A stretch of DNA of 64,000 bases from positions 1 to 64,000 of the forward strand of contig CAUDQR010000005.1 in assembly GCA_958451615.1 (NCBI GenBank), read 5' to 3'. Below the pieces are notes generated by a model. It had not been told where the DNA came from and did not search any database. It saw only the letters and a list, made by a program, of their open reading frames with translations. Below, piece by piece: positions 1 to 12,053 of this stretch. The position numbers and the translations under genes are program-made. The DNA is from an uncultured Collinsella sp. (GTDB lineage Bacteria; Actinomycetota; Coriobacteriia; Coriobacteriales; Coriobacteriaceae). Positions within the stretch are counted from its first letter, which is position 1. Every line of letters begins with the position of its first letter.

Positions 1-65
1 TCATGCCGAAATGGCGCGAAGCACGCGGTTGACAAAACCATAGAGACACGTCCCAAATGAGCCAC

Positions 66-260
66 TTAACGCCAGGGGTCGGCTTCGAAGAGGGGCTCGC
101 GCTCGGGGCGACGATCGCTATAAGGATCGTAGCCGTCGTCATCCTCGTTCTCGGCACGGATATAGGGGTCGCGCGGCTTGGGCGCCGGTTTAGGCGCAGG
201 CTTAGGTGCGGCGGGTGCGGCATCGGTCGCCGGCGTGTTCGTCTTGTTCTTGTCTGTCAT
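66..260 (-). CDS. Small acidic, proline/alanine-rich protein
   Basis: Encodes 64 residues. An N-terminal stretch rich in Lys, Thr, Ala and Pro contains three APKP-type repeats; the C-terminal half is acidic (ENEDDDGYDPYSD) and ends in LFEADPWR. It has no membrane segment and no motif I recognise, and is probably disordered. The ATG at 258-260 is chosen because AAGGAG lies 8 nt before it. It lies downstream of clpB on the same strand, beyond the clpB terminator. Function unknown. Confidence 0.55.
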   Translation of the reverse strand: MTDKNKTNTPATDAAPAAPKPAPKPAPKPRDPYIRAENEDDDGYDPYSDRRPEREPLFEADPWR

Positions 261-317
261 CTGCATAGCTCCTTGCCATGTACTCACGTTCAACACCATC
301 GATTGTCGCACGAAAAA

Positions 318-347
318 GGGCGGCGGACCCGATTGGATCCGCCGCCC
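318..347 (-). terminator. Intrinsic terminator of clpB
   Basis: A 10-bp GC-rich stem (GGGCGGCGGA with TCCGCCGCCC) is followed on the minus strand by TTTTTCG, 45 bases after the clpB stop codon. Confidence 0.8.
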
Positions 348-391
348 TTGGCGTTTTGCGATGAGGGGCGGTTTTAAAGCCGGCCCAAAAT

Positions 392-3019
392 CTACTCGGC
401 GTCGGGGACTTCGTAGGTGGCCGCCGGCGTGTTGTCGCACACGACGGTAAAGCCGCCGTCCTTGTCGACATCGACCGTCACCTGATCGCCCTCGCGCACC
501 GTACCGTCGATGATGGCGGCGGCAATGGCATCCACGACCTCGCGCTGCACGAGACGCTTGAGCGGACGGGCACCAAAGACCGGGTCCAGGCCGCCCACGG
601 CGAGCATCTGCTTGGCCGCCGGGGTGATGGCCAGCGTCATGCGCTCCTTGGCCAGACGCGCGCGGACGTCGGCGAGCTGGATGTCGACGATCTTCTCGAT
701 CTGCGCCATGCCGAGCGGATGGAACACCACGATATCGTCGATACGGTTGAGGAACTCGGGGCGGAAGGTTTGAGCCATGGCCCCGTCAACCTGATGGCGC
801 ATCTCCTCCTCGTCCTTGCCGGACAGATCGGCGATAGCCTTGGAGCCCACGTTGGACGTCATGATGATAATCGTGTTCTTGAAGGACACTTGGCGACCCT
901 GACCGTCGGTCAAACGGCCGTCGTCGAGCACCTGCAGCAGCACGTTAAAGACATCCGGATGAGCCTTCTCCATCTCGTCGAGCAAGATCACGGAGTAGGG
1001 ACGACGGCGCACGGCCTCGGTGAGCTGGCCGCCCTCGTCGTAGCCCACGTATCCCGGGGGCGCACCGATCAGACGCTGGACGCTGAACTTCTCCATATAC
1101 TCGGACATGTCGATACGCACGAGCGCGCGCTCGTCATCGAACAGGCACTCGGCCAGCGCCTTGGCGAGCTCGGTCTTGCCTACGCCGGTGGGGCCCAGGA
1201 AGAAGAAGCTGCCGATGGGCTTGTCTGGGTCGGAGAGACCCGCACGGCTGCGACGCACGGCCGCGGCTACAGCGGAGACGGCCTCGTCCTGACCGATAAC
1301 GCGCTTATGCAGCTCGCCCTCCAAGCCCTTCAACTTGTCGAGCTCGCCCTGCATCATCTTGGACACGGGCACACCGGTCCAGGCGCTCACGACCTCGGCG
1401 ATCTCGTCGGAGGTCACCTGTTCGTTGAGGCCCTCGCCGTCCTGCTGCTTTTGCGCCTCGAGCGCAGCCTCGGAATCCTGAATCTGCTGCTGCAGACCCG
1501 GGATCACAGAATAGCGAAGCTCGGACGCACGGCCCAGATCGCCGTTGCGCGTCGCGCGCTCCTCTTCGCTCTTGGCCGCGTCAAGCTGGCCCTTAAGCTC
1601 CTGCACGTGGTCGATGGCGTTCTTTTGGTTGAGCCAGCCGGCCTTTTGCACGTTGAGCTTTTCCTGGACTTCGGCAATCTCTTGGCGCAGAGCCTCCAAA
1701 CGCTCCTTAGAGGCGTCGTCGGTCTCTTTCATGAGCGCCTGTTCCTCGATCTGCAGCTGGGTGAGCTGACGCGTGGTGGCGTCGATCTCGACCGGCATGC
1801 TGTCGAGTTCCATGCGCAGGCGGCTCGCGGCCTCATCGACCAGGTCGATAGCCTTGTCGGGCAGGAAGCGGTCGGCGATGTAGCGGTCGGAGAGGTCGGC
1901 GGCAGCCACGAGCGCGCTATCGGTGATGTGTACGCCGTGGAAGATCTCGTACTTCTCCTTCAGGCCACGCAGGATTGAAATGGTGTCCTCGACGGTAGGC
2001 TCGCTGACCATCACGGTCTGGAAACGACGGGCGAGCGCCGCGTCCTTCTCGATGTACTTGCGGTATTCGTCAAGCGTGGTCGCGCCGATCGCGTGCAGGT
2101 CGCCACGAGCGAGCGCCGGCTTGAGGATATTGCCGGCGTCCATGGAGCCCTCGGTGGCACCCGCGCCCACGATGGTGTGGAGCTCATCGATGAACAGGAT
2201 GACCTTGCCCTCAGATTTTTGCACTTCCTTGAGCACAGCCTTCAAGCGGTCCTCGAACTCGCCGCGGTACTTGGCGCCGGCGACCAGCGCGCTCATGTCG
2301 AGCTCGATGAGGTCGCGATCGCGCAGGGTACTCGGCACGTCGCCGGCCACGATACGCTGGGCGATGCCCTCGACGATGGCCGTCTTACCGACGCCCGGCT
2401 CGCCGATGAGCACGGGGTTATTCTTGGTGCGGCGGGACAGGACCTGGATGGTACGACGAATCTCGTCGGTACGGCCGATGACCGGGTCGAGCTTGCCGGC
2501 GCGGGCAAGGTCGCAGATATTGCGGCCGTACTGCTCCAGCGCCTCAAACTGGGTCTTGTCCTCGGCAGACGTCACGCGGTCATCGCCACGCAGCTCCTCG
2601 TAGACCTGCTCGATGCGCTCCTTGGTGACGCCGGCGTCACGCAGTACACGACCAGCCTCGCCCTTGTCCTCGGCAAGCGCCATCAGCAGATGCTCGGTCA
2701 CCACAAAGCTGTCGCCCATCTTGGTGGCCTTCTTCTCGGCCTTCTCGATGACGCGGACGAGCTCATTGGACAGGCCCATCTGCTGGCCCTCGCCCGAAAC
2801 CTTGGGCGCGCGGTCGATGGCATCTTGTGTGGAGCGTGCAAGCTGGGCCGGATCGGCGCCGATGCGCTCGATGATCACGGAGATATTGCGCTCGCCGGCA
2901 CCAAGCAGGGCGGACAGCAGGTGAATCGGCTCCACCGCGCCGGCCTGCGCGTCGGCAGCCGTGCTCATGGCGGTCTGCAGCGCCTCGCGCGACGTCATTG
3001 CTAGCTTATCGATTCTCAT
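392..3019 (-). CDS. clpB: ATP-dependent disaggregase ClpB
   Basis: Cytosolic Hsp100 AAA+ chaperone that extracts polypeptides from aggregates together with DnaK. The 875 residues match the family length. The N-terminal Clp repeat domain covers about 1-150, the first ATPase has GEPGVGKT at 206-213 and an ILFIDELH Walker B, a coiled-coil middle domain covers about 410-530, and the second ATPase has GPTGVGKT near 610. An AGAGGTGATT ribosome site precedes the ATG. It stands alone, and its promoter shares a 25-bp inverted repeat with dnaK, so it is probably under the same heat-shock repressor. Confidence 0.97.
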   Translation of the reverse strand: MRIDKLAMTSREALQTAMSTAADAQAGAVEPIHLLSALLGAGERNISVIIERIGADPAQLARSTQDAIDRAPKVSGEGQQMGLSNELVRVIEKAEKKATKMGDSFVVTEHLLMALAEDKGEAGRVLRDAGVTKERIEQVYEELRGDDRVTSAEDKTQFEALEQYGRNICDLARAGKLDPVIGRTDEIRRTIQVLSRRTKNNPVLIGEPGVGKTAIVEGIAQRIVAGDVPSTLRDRDLIELDMSALVAGAKYRGEFEDRLKAVLKEVQKSEGKVILFIDELHTIVGAGATEGSMDAGNILKPALARGDLHAIGATTLDEYRKYIEKDAALARRFQTVMVSEPTVEDTISILRGLKEKYEIFHGVHITDSALVAAADLSDRYIADRFLPDKAIDLVDEAASRLRMELDSMPVEIDATTRQLTQLQIEEQALMKETDDASKERLEALRQEIAEVQEKLNVQKAGWLNQKNAIDHVQELKGQLDAAKSEEERATRNGDLGRASELRYSVIPGLQQQIQDSEAALEAQKQQDGEGLNEQVTSDEIAEVVSAWTGVPVSKMMQGELDKLKGLEGELHKRVIGQDEAVSAVAAAVRRSRAGLSDPDKPIGSFFFLGPTGVGKTELAKALAECLFDDERALVRIDMSEYMEKFSVQRLIGAPPGYVGYDEGGQLTEAVRRRPYSVILLDEMEKAHPDVFNVLLQVLDDGRLTDGQGRQVSFKNTIIIMTSNVGSKAIADLSGKDEEEMRHQVDGAMAQTFRPEFLNRIDDIVVFHPLGMAQIEKIVDIQLADVRARLAKERMTLAITPAAKQMLAVGGLDPVFGARPLKRLVQREVVDAIAAAIIDGTVREGDQVTVDVDKDGGFTVVCDNTPAATYEVPDAE

Positions 3020-3097
3020 GGAATCACCTCTCTTGGGGCGGCCGCCCTACGGGGCGGCTTCACGTTGTTCGAGAAGTATTGTTGCCAGCTTTGCGCG

Positions 3098-3134
3098 ATT
3101 ATATACATAAATCTAAGTCTCTATATATAAGATT
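3098..3134 (-). promoter_or_regulatory. clpB promoter with candidate HspR operator
   Basis: An imperfect inverted repeat at 3110-3134 reads, on the minus strand, AATCTTATAT-N5-GACTTAGATT. A TATAAT -10 follows at 3098-3103, so the repeat covers the presumed -35 region. The same two 10-mers with the same 5-bp gap occur at 12029-12053 before dnaK. Calling it an HspR site is inference; it does not match the CTTGAGT-N7-ACTCAAG HAIR of Streptomyces. Confidence 0.65.
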
Positions 3135-3159
3135 TTCTGAGTGCTCTCATGACATGCGA

Positions 3160-3195
3160 ATCACCACAAAGAGGACAGGCACCTTTGTGGTGGTC
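3160..3195. repeat. Dispersed palindrome, ACCACAAAG...CTTTGTGGT family
   Basis: Arms ACCACAAAG and CTTTGTGGT enclose an asymmetric loop containing GGACAGGCAC. Other copies lie at 3964, 4831, 38593 and 58984. This copy sits just past the 3' end of the minus-strand gene ending at 3203. Confidence 0.8.
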
Positions 3196-3202
3196 GCGGT
3201 CT

Positions 3203-3874
3203 CTACTCCTTCGCCGAACCCGTACTTCCCGATTCGACGGTCCAGGGCATCTCATCCTCGAACAGCCATGTACGGGCAGACCCACTATCGCGTGCAGTCT
3301 GCGGGTCAGGCAAGCAGGTCTGTTTATAGGCATCTTGGATACACTGACCCATAAAATCGTTGAGCTCGGTCTGGTCGCCCTCCATGACATAGGCGACATC
3401 GCCGTCCATGATGTAGATGCCCGGACCCTCATTGCCCTCGTAGCCCGGATCGTACGAGACATCACATAACTTTGCGCCGTTTGCAGTGTCCAGCTCGATG
3501 GAAGAGTGGCATCCGCCAACCATGTCGTTCGCTTTTGCCCGATAGGACGCATATCTGTACCAACGCTTAAATGTTTTGCCCTTGAGTAGCTTGGACGCCC
3601 TATCGATCAGGCTTGTATCCGTGGTATAGCGCATGGCCCCAAGCTGAATACGCGGATAATTGCTAATACCCAGCACAGCCGGCTGCTCATCAAAATCAAC
3701 GGTAATGGTCTCGGGCTTGTCGTCGCCGGTCAGAAGTTCGACAGATTGAGTCACAGGCTTGACCACCGGCTCCGTCACCGCAGCAGGTAGAAACGCCATG
3801 CCGACAGCGCCCATGCCAACCACAGTGATCGCAAGCGCCAAAACAATCAATCCAATACGGGCAGGACTTCTCAC
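3203..3874 (-). CDS. Hypothetical membrane-anchored protein
   Basis: About 223 residues from a GTG at 3874, chosen because GAGG lies 9 nt upstream; a GTG at 3913 would add 13 residues. A single hydrophobic segment near the N-terminus (IGLIVLALAITVVGMGAVGM) suggests a membrane anchor or uncleaved signal, with the rest outside the cell. The outer part has several Cys residues and a low-complexity end. No family recognised. The gene is bracketed by two copies of the ACCACAAAG palindrome. Confidence 0.6.
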   Translation of the reverse strand: MRSPARIGLIVLALAITVVGMGAVGMAFLPAAVTEPVVKPVTQSVELLTGDDKPETITVDFDEQPAVLGISNYPRIQLGAMRYTTDTSLIDRASKLLKGKTFKRWYRYASYRAKANDMVGGCHSSIELDTANGAKLCDVSYDPGYEGNEGPGIYIMDGDVAYVMEGDQTELNDFMGQCIQDAYKQTCLPDPQTARDSGSARTWLFEDEMPWTVESGSTGSAKE

Positions 3875-3963
3875 AGCAAAGCACCTCGCAACGCAAACCT
3901 TCGCTACCTGCACTAATGATATCGCCAGCCAGCACTATTACCAAAAGAAGCCGCGCGCTCCTC

Positions 3964-3999
3964 ACCACCACAAAGGGGACAGGCGCCTTTGTGGTGGTT
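3964..3999. repeat. Dispersed palindrome, ACCACAAAG...CTTTGTGGT family
   Basis: Near-perfect copy: ACCACCACAAAGG and CCTTTGTGGTGGT flank GGACAGGCG. It lies between the divergent genes at 3203-3874 and 4109-4777. Confidence 0.85.
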
Positions 4000-4108
4000 C
4001 TCGGTTTCGACGGCCAGCTGTCACACGTTATGAGATTAAAATTGAATTGTTAGCTGAGATTATTCATTTGTCATCGAGCTTGCCTGCTCTTAGTCTCGAG
4101 GAGCGCAT

Positions 4109-4777
4109 ATGAAGCCGCCTCATTCCACCGGTCGCAACGTCATCGCCATTCTCGCCATACCCATCGTGATGCTCTTCCTTATCGTCATCACGCCCTTTTC
4201 CCTTGGTATCAGCTCGCCCTTCGATTTATGCGGAATGGTCGACGCCGGCTCGCGTGCCACCTCGCTCTCCTTTATCTGTCGCGGCGTGTTTTACGAAGAT
4301 GGAATTCCCACCGGAATTTGGCAGTCAAAGTTGCCACTGCTCGGTCAGATCGACGGATGCTCCCCCTATTTCTGCCTTGGACCTCAGGCGCTAAACTATC
4401 TAATCGACGACCAGCCACTCGACTCCATCACCCTCGCCTACGACTACGCACCAAACACCGATGAGCGCCACATGAACCAAGTCCTCGACAAGATGCTTGG
4501 ACAGTGCGGGCTCACCGAGGAGGCCGGTCGAACCATCTATAGCAACCAGAAATTAAAGCGAACAGAACTCCGCCGTGTCGGAAAAATCAAAGGGCGAAAC
4601 GGGGCCGCCTACTGGGATGCCTGGGCAACACGCGACAAGGGCGAATTCGGACACAGCACCTATATGGTCACTGTCTACACCAAAGATGGAATCAAGGACG
4701 ATGTTGACGATTTCGCGTCATCCAAACTCGGCATCTCCAAAACAACCAAACCCGCCAACCCGGATGATATTCTGTAG
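4109..4777 (+). CDS. Hypothetical membrane-anchored protein
   Basis: Encodes 222 residues. GAGGAG lies 5 nt before the ATG. Residues about 11-33 are strongly hydrophobic (IAILAIPIVMLFLIVI), which suggests an N-terminal anchor with an extracytoplasmic domain containing several Cys residues (CGMVD, FICRG, GCSPYFCLG). No conserved family recognised. It is divergent from the hypothetical at 3203-3874 and, like it, bordered by the ACCACAAAG palindrome, so the two may form one accessory unit; that link is inference. Confidence 0.65.
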   Translation: MKPPHSTGRNVIAILAIPIVMLFLIVITPFSLGISSPFDLCGMVDAGSRATSLSFICRGVFYEDGIPTGIWQSKLPLLGQIDGCSPYFCLGPQALNYLIDDQPLDSITLAYDYAPNTDERHMNQVLDKMLGQCGLTEEAGRTIYSNQKLKRTELRRVGKIKGRNGAAYWDAWATRDKGEFGHSTYMVTVYTKDGIKDDVDDFASSKLGISKTTKPANPDDIL

Positions 4778-4830
4778 GGCCGCCCATTAACATGCCGCTC
4801 AACGATCACAACAACATCGAGCTCGTCCCC

Positions 4831-4865
4831 ACCACCACAAAAGTGCCTGTCCCCTTTGTGGTGGT
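4831..4865. repeat. Dispersed palindrome, ACCACAAAG...CTTTGTGGT family (inverted copy)
   Basis: ACCACCACAAAAG and CCCCTTTGTGGTGGT flank GTGCCTGTCC, the loop in opposite orientation to the copies at 3160 and 3964. It lies 54 bases after the stop of the preceding plus-strand gene. Confidence 0.8.
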
Positions 4866-4953
4866 CCAAAAAAGAAGCCGCTCCGATAACAGAGGCGGCA
4901 TCAAGCAAGTCTATTTTTAGCGTCCCTCAAGACCCAACGAGAACGTCGCGGTA

Positions 4954-5025
4954 GCCCCTGCCACACCTTTCCCTCGGGCGACCCTCGCGAAGCGCGTGAG
5001 CACGAGGGAAAGGTGTGGCCGGGGC
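4954..5025 (-). terminator. Long hairpin after the aconitase-family gene
   Basis: 23-bp arms with one mismatch (core CCACACCTTTCCCTCG and its complement) enclose a 26-nt loop, 12 bases past the stop of the minus-strand gene. There is no clear U-tract, so it may be a palindromic repeat acting as a 3' end rather than a classical terminator. Confidence 0.5.
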
Positions 5026-5036
5026 GTACAGCAGCG

Positions 5037-7337
5037 TTACTCGGCAGCGGCCTTGAACTTGTTGTAGTTGATCAGGCAGCCGGCCTTGACGATGGCACGC
5101 TCCTCGGCCGTCATATCGGCAATGTAGAGCTCAATCTGCTCGACCGCACCATCGGCGTGCACCACGTAGGCGGCGATGTCCTTCAGGTCGCCATCGAGCG
5201 CGGCACGGATACCCGGCACAAAGACGTAATCGCCCACCTCAAAGTTGGGCTCGGCCTCCATCTGGAAGGGCACCATGCCCCAGTTCATCACGTTGGAGCG
5301 ATAGCGCTTGGTGGCGTACTCGTGGACGATGTTGGCCAGGCCGCCAATTACGCGCTGGCAGCTCGCGGCCTGCTCGCGGGCGCTGCCGTCACCAGGCTTC
5401 TTGGCGTAAATCATGGAACCGAACTCGGTCGCCTTGGCATCGGCCGCGACACCCGCGCCGGCCAGCGCCTCAAACACACCGGCAAGCTCGGCATCGAGCG
5501 CCGCCAGGTCGCTCGCGGACTCGCCGGAAACGCGACGCTTCTCCACAGCGTCGACCTCCTTGGAGCGACCCACGTAGGCCGGGTCGCGGCGGCTGAGCGT
5601 AAACTCAGCCAGGCCCAGCGGATTGGAGCGGAAGGAGCTCGTCTCGCCCGAGGGAATGAGCTCGTCGGTCGTGGTGACCAGGTCCATGATCTTGGAGCAC
5701 ACCTTGAGCAGGATATCGTCGCCGAGCGGCTCCATCGCGGGCCACGGCTTGATGTTGGGGCCCTCAACCAGCTCGTCGGCAGGCTCCGCCTTGCCAAAGC
5801 CCCAGTACACACGCTTTTTGTACGGTGCGTCATCAAAGGTGTACTCGCAGGCCTCGTCCCAAGTCTCCTCGGGCAGGTCGGTCGCCGGCGTCAGAACGCC
5901 GCCGTTGGCAGCCGTCGCCGCAATGGAGCGGGCGTCCATCAGGGCCACGGCGCTCAGCTGGCCATTGCCCGGCTTGGAACCCTCGCGGTTGGGGAAGTTG
6001 CGCGTGGTGTGGCGAATGGACAGGCCGTTGTTGGCGGGCGTGTCGCCGGCACCGAAGCACGGGCCGCAGAATGCCGTGCGCACGATCGCGCCGGCCTCCA
6101 TAAGGTCGTAGATATAGCCGCGGCGTGTAAGCTCGAGTGCCACGGGCTGGCTCGTGGGATAGACCGACAGCGAGAACTCGCCGCAGCCGGTGTTGGCGCC
6201 CTTGAGCACGCGGGCAGCCTGGACCACGGAGTCGTAGTTGCCGCCCGAGCAGCCGGCGATAACGCCCTGCTGCACGTGCAGCTTGCCGTCGACGATCTTG
6301 TCGAGCAGGCTAAAGTGCGTCTTGCCCTCGCCGATCTTAGCGGCCTCGAGCTCCACCTCGTGAAGGATGTCCTCGAGGTTCTCGTTGAGCTCGTCAATCT
6401 CAAAGCCGTTGGAAGGATGGAACGGCAGCGCAATCATGGGCTTGATGCTCGACAGATCGACCTCGACGCAACCGTCGTAGTAGGCGACATCGGCAGGCTT
6501 GAGCTCGCGGTAGTCGTCGCCGCGGCCGTGCATGGCCAGGAATGCGTGCGTGTCCTCGTCGGTGGCCCAGATGCTCGACAGACAGGTGGTCTCGGTGGTC
6601 ATGACGTCGACGCCGTTGCGGTAGTCGATCGTCATGCTCGCGATGCCGGGGCCCACAAACTCCATGACCTTGTTCTTGACGTAGCCCTTGGCAAAGACAG
6701 CGCGGATGATGGCGAGCGCCACATCGTGCGGGCCGACGCCGGGGCACGGGGCACCCGTGAGGTAGATGGCGACGACGCCGGGATAGGCGACGTCGTAGGT
6801 GTCGCGCAGCAGTTGCTTTGCCAGCTCGCCGCCGCCCTCGCCCACGGCCATAGTGCCCAGAGCGCCGTAGCGGGTGTGCGAGTCGGAACCCAGGATCATC
6901 TTGCCGCAGCCCGCGAAGTTCTCACGCATAAAGGAGTGGATAACGGCGATATGCGGCGGAACGAAGATGCCACCGTACTTCTTGGCGGCCGAGAGGCCAA
7001 AGACGTGGTCGTCCTCGTTGATGGTGCCGCCCACGGCGCACAGCGAATTATGGCAGTTGGTGAGCACGTAAGGCAGCGGGAACTGCTCCATGCCCGAGGC
7101 GCGCGCCGTCTGGATGATGCCGACAAAGGTGATGTCGTGGCTCGCCATGGCGTCGAAGCGAATCTTGAGTGCCTCGGGATCTCCGGACGTATTGTGTGCC
7201 TGGAGGATCGAATACGCGATGGTGCCGCGCTTGGCATCCTCGGGCGTCTGCGTAATACCGCGCTCGGCAGCCTCGGCCGCAGGCACAACCTCGCTGCCGC
7301 CGCGCAGGTAGATGCCGTCCTCGTACAGCTTGACCAT
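5037..7337 (-). CDS. Aconitase-family hydratase
   Basis: Iron-sulfur (de)hydratase of the aconitase superfamily, 766 residues, close in length to the E. coli YbhJ-type proteins and shorter than the roughly 890-residue AcnA. The catalytic part contains the GSDSHTRYG signature, [10 protein letters not shown] and [16 protein letters not shown], which supplies cluster cysteines. The C-terminal swivel-type domain has SFRSNPLG and [12 protein letters not shown]. The ATG at 7337 is chosen because GGGAG lies 5 nt upstream; an upstream in-frame start lacks a ribosome site. The substrate cannot be fixed from sequence; citrate/isocitrate is possible. It is a single gene. Confidence 0.85.
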   Translation of the reverse strand: MVKLYEDGIYLRGGSEVVPAAEAAERGITQTPEDAKRGTIAYSILQAHNTSGDPEALKIRFDAMASHDITFVGIIQTARASGMEQFPLPYVLTNCHNSLCAVGGTINEDDHVFGLSAAKKYGGIFVPPHIAVIHSFMRENFAGCGKMILGSDSHTRYGALGTMAVGEGGGELAKQLLRDTYDVAYPGVVAIYLTGAPCPGVGPHDVALAIIRAVFAKGYVKNKVMEFVGPGIASMTIDYRNGVDVMTTETTCLSSIWATDEDTHAFLAMHGRGDDYRELKPADVAYYDGCVEVDLSSIKPMIALPFHPSNGFEIDELNENLEDILHEVELEAAKIGEGKTHFSLLDKIVDGKLHVQQGVIAGCSGGNYDSVVQAARVLKGANTGCGEFSLSVYPTSQPVALELTRRGYIYDLMEAGAIVRTAFCGPCFGAGDTPANNGLSIRHTTRNFPNREGSKPGNGQLSAVALMDARSIAATAANGGVLTPATDLPEETWDEACEYTFDDAPYKKRVYWGFGKAEPADELVEGPNIKPWPAMEPLGDDILLKVCSKIMDLVTTTDELIPSGETSSFRSNPLGLAEFTLSRRDPAYVGRSKEVDAVEKRRVSGESASDLAALDAELAGVFEALAGAGVAADAKATEFGSMIYAKKPGDGSAREQAASCQRVIGGLANIVHEYATKRYRSNVMNWGMVPFQMEAEPNFEVGDYVFVPGIRAALDGDLKDIAAYVVHADGAVEQIELYIADMTAEERAIVKAGCLINYNKFKAAAE

Positions 7338-7502
7338 ACTGTCTCCCACTCTGCCCAAAACGATTTGGGCGCATAGCATACATTCGTTCAATATCGTGCC
7401 ATAGAACGGTTGCGAGTGGGTTACGAATCTGCACGTTCACTTTATCTCAGTAAAGCAAAGAACGAGTTGGGTGCCGGGGGCAGACTTAGACGCCGAAATG
7501 AC

Positions 7503-7608
7503 GAGAGTGGATAATCTCCCACTTTGAGCCTGCAAACAGGCCAAAAACGGGAGATTATCCACTCTCATTCTGCGGGCACTCATTTAAGTCTGTCCCCAAT
7601 GAGTGCCC
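7503..7608. repeat. Composite palindrome, GAGAGTGGATAATCTCCC family, copy 1
   Basis: An 18-bp perfect inverted repeat (7503-7520 and 7549-7566, GAGAGTGGATAATCTCCC) is followed by a second palindrome at 7574-7608 (GGGCACTCATT...AATGAGTGCCC) whose loop holds GTCCCC. Related copies lie at 37240, 48316 and 57212. Confidence 0.85.
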
Positions 7609-7624
7609 GGCAGCGTCGGCGGAG

Positions 7625-8041
7625 CTATAGGTCGCTACCCGTACCTAGCAGCTTGCGCATGACTTGCTCGGGGTTGACCGAGCCGTCGCGCGGGGCCAGG
7701 GCGGTGATCTTCTTCTGCATCTTGTACTCGTGCAGCTCGTCCTCGAGCTGGCGCACGCGTGCGCGGAGTTTTTCGTTCTCGCGCTCGCGCTCCTCGGCAC
7801 GCTCCTTCATATCGAGGATGCGCACCACGCCGGCAAGGTTGATGCCCTCGTCAGTCAGCTGGTTGATGAGCTCCAGGCGCTCGATATCGGCACGCGAATA
7901 CAGACGCGTGTTGCCGCCCGAGCGCTGGGGGTTCACCAGGCCCTTGGACTCGTAGACGCGCAGAGTCTGCGGATGCATGCCGGTCAACTCGGCCGCCACG
8001 CTGATCATGTACAGCGGTTTATTCCTATTGTCCTCGGCCAT
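7625..8041 (-). CDS. hspR: Heat-shock repressor HspR (MerR family)
   Basis: A 138-residue DNA-binding protein. The N-terminal MerR-type helix-turn-helix (YMISVAAELTGMHPQTLRVY...GGNTRLYS) is followed by a charged coiled coil (EERERENEKLRARVRQLEDE) and a short tail. In actinobacteria HspR with DnaK as corepressor represses the dnaK operon and clpB. It is the last gene of dnaK-grpE-dnaJ-hspR, as in Streptomyces. Candidate operators lie at 3110-3134 and 12029-12053. Confidence 0.92.
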   Translation of the reverse strand: MAEDNRNKPLYMISVAAELTGMHPQTLRVYESKGLVNPQRSGGNTRLYSRADIERLELINQLTDEGINLAGVVRILDMKERAEERERENEKLRARVRQLEDELHEYKMQKKITALAPRDGSVNPEQVMRKLLGTGSDL

Positions 8042-8113
8042 GCTACCTGACCCCTTTCCGTCTCGTTATCGTCCATCATAAGCCCGCGGGCGCGGGTGTG
8101 CGCCACGACCGCC

Positions 8114-9073
8114 CTAGTACGTCGCCTTGTAACGGTTGACCTTCTCGCGATAATCGCGCGTGTCGACCTCGCGCAGCTTGGTCATGGCATCGCGCTCGTC
8201 ATCGGACAGGTTCGTGGGGACCTGCACCTTGATCTCGACGAGCAGCGCGCCCGTGCGGCCACGGTGCTTAACGTCGGGCGCCCCCATTTCCTTAAAGCGG
8301 AACTTCTTGCCCGTCTGGGTGCCCGCGGGCACTTTCAAACGGACCGTTGCACCGCCGGGCGTGGGCACGTCCACCGTGCAGCCGAGCGCCGCCTCGTAGA
8401 CCGAGACCGGTACCTCCATGGTCACGTCGGCGCCTTTGCGCTTAAACAGCGGGTGCTCCTCCACGTGCGTGGTCACGACCAGGTCGCCGCGCTCGCCGCC
8501 GGCAACGCCGTACTCTCCGCGACGCTTGTAGCGCAGCTTGCCGCCGTCGACCGCGCCCGCGGGCACTGAGACCGTAATGGTCTGCTGCTCGCCCGTCGAG
8601 GGAATGCGGTAGGTAACCTTGTGCGTCACGCCGCGAAACGCGTCCTCAGCCGTCACATCGACGGTCAGCGACAGGTCGCTGCCCTTGCGAGCACGGCTGC
8701 GTCCCGCGCCGGCATTACCCGCGGCCCCGGCAAAGCCCGAGCCCCAATCGCTGCCCCAGGCGCCGTTGCCGCTAAAGATGCTGTCGAAGATGTCGCCCCA
8801 GCCGCTGGCGCCCGCGCCGGCACCGTAGCCGCCGCCATACGCGCCGCCTGCGCCCGGCATGCCGCCAAACATGAGCATCTGGTCGTACTCTTTGCGCTTC
8901 TTCTCGTCCGAAAGCGTCTCGTAGGCCTCGCTGATCTCCTTGAACTTGGCCTCGTCGCCGCCGGCATCGGGGTGATATTTTTGCGCGAGCTTGCGAAACG
9001 CGCTCTTGATCTCTTTGTCGGAGGCGCTCTTGGATACGCCCAGGATGTCATAGAAGGTTTTGCCTGCAGCCAT
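8114..9073 (-). CDS. dnaJ: DnaJ-type co-chaperone without zinc fingers (CbpA-like)
   Basis: Cytosolic Hsp40 that stimulates the DnaK ATPase and delivers clients. The 319 residues comprise a J-domain (about 5-70) with the HPD tripeptide in [10 protein letters not shown], a Gly/Ala-rich linker (about 75-130) and two C-terminal beta domains (about 135-310). The CXXCXGXG zinc repeats of class I DnaJ are absent, so this is a class II/CbpA-type protein although it holds the operon position of dnaJ. AGGAGCTACG precedes the ATG. A strong hairpin separates it from grpE, so its level may be set below dnaK. Confidence 0.93.
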   Translation of the reverse strand: MAAGKTFYDILGVSKSASDKEIKSAFRKLAQKYHPDAGGDEAKFKEISEAYETLSDEKKRKEYDQMLMFGGMPGAGGAYGGGYGAGAGASGWGDIFDSIFSGNGAWGSDWGSGFAGAAGNAGAGRSRARKGSDLSLTVDVTAEDAFRGVTHKVTYRIPSTGEQQTITVSVPAGAVDGGKLRYKRRGEYGVAGGERGDLVVTTHVEEHPLFKRKGADVTMEVPVSVYEAALGCTVDVPTPGGATVRLKVPAGTQTGKKFRFKEMGAPDVKHRGRTGALLVEIKVQVPTNLSDDERDAMTKLREVDTRDYREKVNRYKATY

Positions 9074-9145
9074 CGTAGCTCCTCTCCTGTTTCATCCGCC
9101 GCCCAGCGGGCGGCGGCTCATGCTTTCATATGGCACTAGGCCAGA

Positions 9146-9175
9146 AAGGGCCCCGGGTGTTGCCCCGGGGCCCTT
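9146..9175 (-). terminator. Hairpin between grpE and dnaJ
   Basis: A 12-bp GC-rich stem (AAGGGCCCCGGG with CCCGGGGCCCTT) lies just past the grpE stop. It lacks a long U-tract, so partial termination or mRNA processing within the operon is likelier than full termination. Confidence 0.65.
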
Positions 9176-9180
9176 CTCAA

Positions 9181-10023
9181 TTACTCCTCGGTGCTCTCGG
9201 CCGTATCGGCCGAAGCATCCTCGGGCGCCGCTTCGGGCTCCGGTGCGGGGCGCTTCTCGCCACCGTAGGTCACCGTCACCATCGCGGAACGCAGGATGCG
9301 ATCCGCCATGCGGTAGCCCTTCTGGTACACGTCGTTGACGGTCTCGTCGTACTGCGATGCGTCCTCGACGCGACCCACAGCCTGGTGCTCGAGCGGATCG
9401 AACGCCTCGCCCTTGGGGTCGATGGGCTCAACGCCCTCGTGCGCAAACACATCGAGCAGCTTGGCATGCACCGCATCAACGCCATCGACGAACTGCTTAA
9501 AGTCGTCGGCAAGCTCTTGGCTGCGGGCATGGTCGATCGCGCGCTCGATATCGTCGATTACCGGCAACAGCGCGGTGACAAGCTTCTCAGTCGCGCGGTC
9601 GCGCTCGGCGATGCGCTCGTTGGCGGTGCGGCGACGGAAGTTCTCCCAGTCGGCCTGCAAACGGGCGGTGCGCTCGGTGGCGTCCTTCGCCTTGTCCTCG
9701 GCAGCCTTCTGAGCCTCTGCCGCAGCATCGAGCTCGCTGCGCACGTCGGCAAGCTCCTTTTGGGCCTGCTCGAACTTGAGCTTAAAGTCGTTGTCGGCGG
9801 CTTCCTCACCGGCGCGGATAGCGGCTTCCACCATCTCGTCCTCGGTCATCGTCGCCTCCTTGTTGGAATCCTCTACCTGGTTCTCGGCAGCCTCGGCGGC
9901 CTCGGCCTCGTTGGCCTCGGTATCGTCGACGGCCTCTACGGGAATCTTCACGTCCTTCTCCTCAGAGTCAACGGGGGCGGCGCCAGCGGCAGCCGCCTCC
10001 GTGCGAGCTTTACGGGCGGACAT
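9181..10023 (-). CDS. grpE: Nucleotide exchange factor GrpE
   Basis: Releases ADP from DnaK. The 280-residue reading frame has an acidic, Ala/Glu-rich disordered N-terminus of about 58 residues, a long coiled coil (about 80-135) and the GrpE beta domain containing NFRRRTANE, LLPVIDDIERAI and GYRMADRILRSAMVTV. There are two candidate starts. ATG 10023 lies 2 nt after the dnaK stop. ATG 9849 has AAGGAGG 5 nt upstream and would give 222 residues, nearer the usual length. Both may be used. Confidence 0.93.
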   Translation of the reverse strand: MSARKARTEAAAAGAAPVDSEEKDVKIPVEAVDDTEANEAEAAEAAENQVEDSNKEATMTEDEMVEAAIRAGEEAADNDFKLKFEQAQKELADVRSELDAAAEAQKAAEDKAKDATERTARLQADWENFRRRTANERIAERDRATEKLVTALLPVIDDIERAIDHARSQELADDFKQFVDGVDAVHAKLLDVFAHEGVEPIDPKGEAFDPLEHQAVGRVEDASQYDETVNDVYQKGYRMADRILRSAMVTVTYGGEKRPAPEPEAAPEDASADTAESTEE

Positions 10024-10025
10024 GA

Positions 10026-11918
<1,893 letters not shown>

Positions 11919-12019
11919 TAGAAATTCCCTCTCTCTTTTGCGTTCGCGCCGCCTCGACGATCTGTCGCGCGGCGCTTCGGCTTGTCTTTCAGGATGTAGT
12001 GTATCCCCTTATGGGCCGG

Positions 12020-12053
12020 AATATACAAAATCTAAGTCAATTCATATAAGATT
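12020..12053 (-). promoter_or_regulatory. dnaK operon promoter with candidate HspR operator
   Basis: On the minus strand AATCTTATAT-N5-GACTTAGATT (12029-12053) is followed by TATATT (12020-12025) as a -10. The two 10-mers are identical to those before clpB and only the 5-bp centre differs. The long 5' leader (about 100 nt) between promoter and ATG has no obvious ORF. Confidence 0.65.

Noticed and set aside
1..65. A gene end or start at the left edge
   Set aside because: Sixty-five bases with no supported frame or motif; nothing can be called.
719..1978. 419-residue plus-strand reading frame opposite clpB
   Set aside because: It is the antisense shadow of clpB: no ribosome site, histidine/leucine-rich artificial composition, and the minus frame is a full Hsp100 protein.
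3203..4777. The two hypothetical membrane proteins as a toxin-immunity pair
   Set aside because: They are divergently placed, too large for typical immunity pairs and show no toxin motif; only the repeat bracketing is supported.
5013..7376. 787-residue plus-strand frame opposite the aconitase-family gene
   Set aside because: High-GC shadow frame with no recognisable motif; the minus frame carries complete aconitase signatures.
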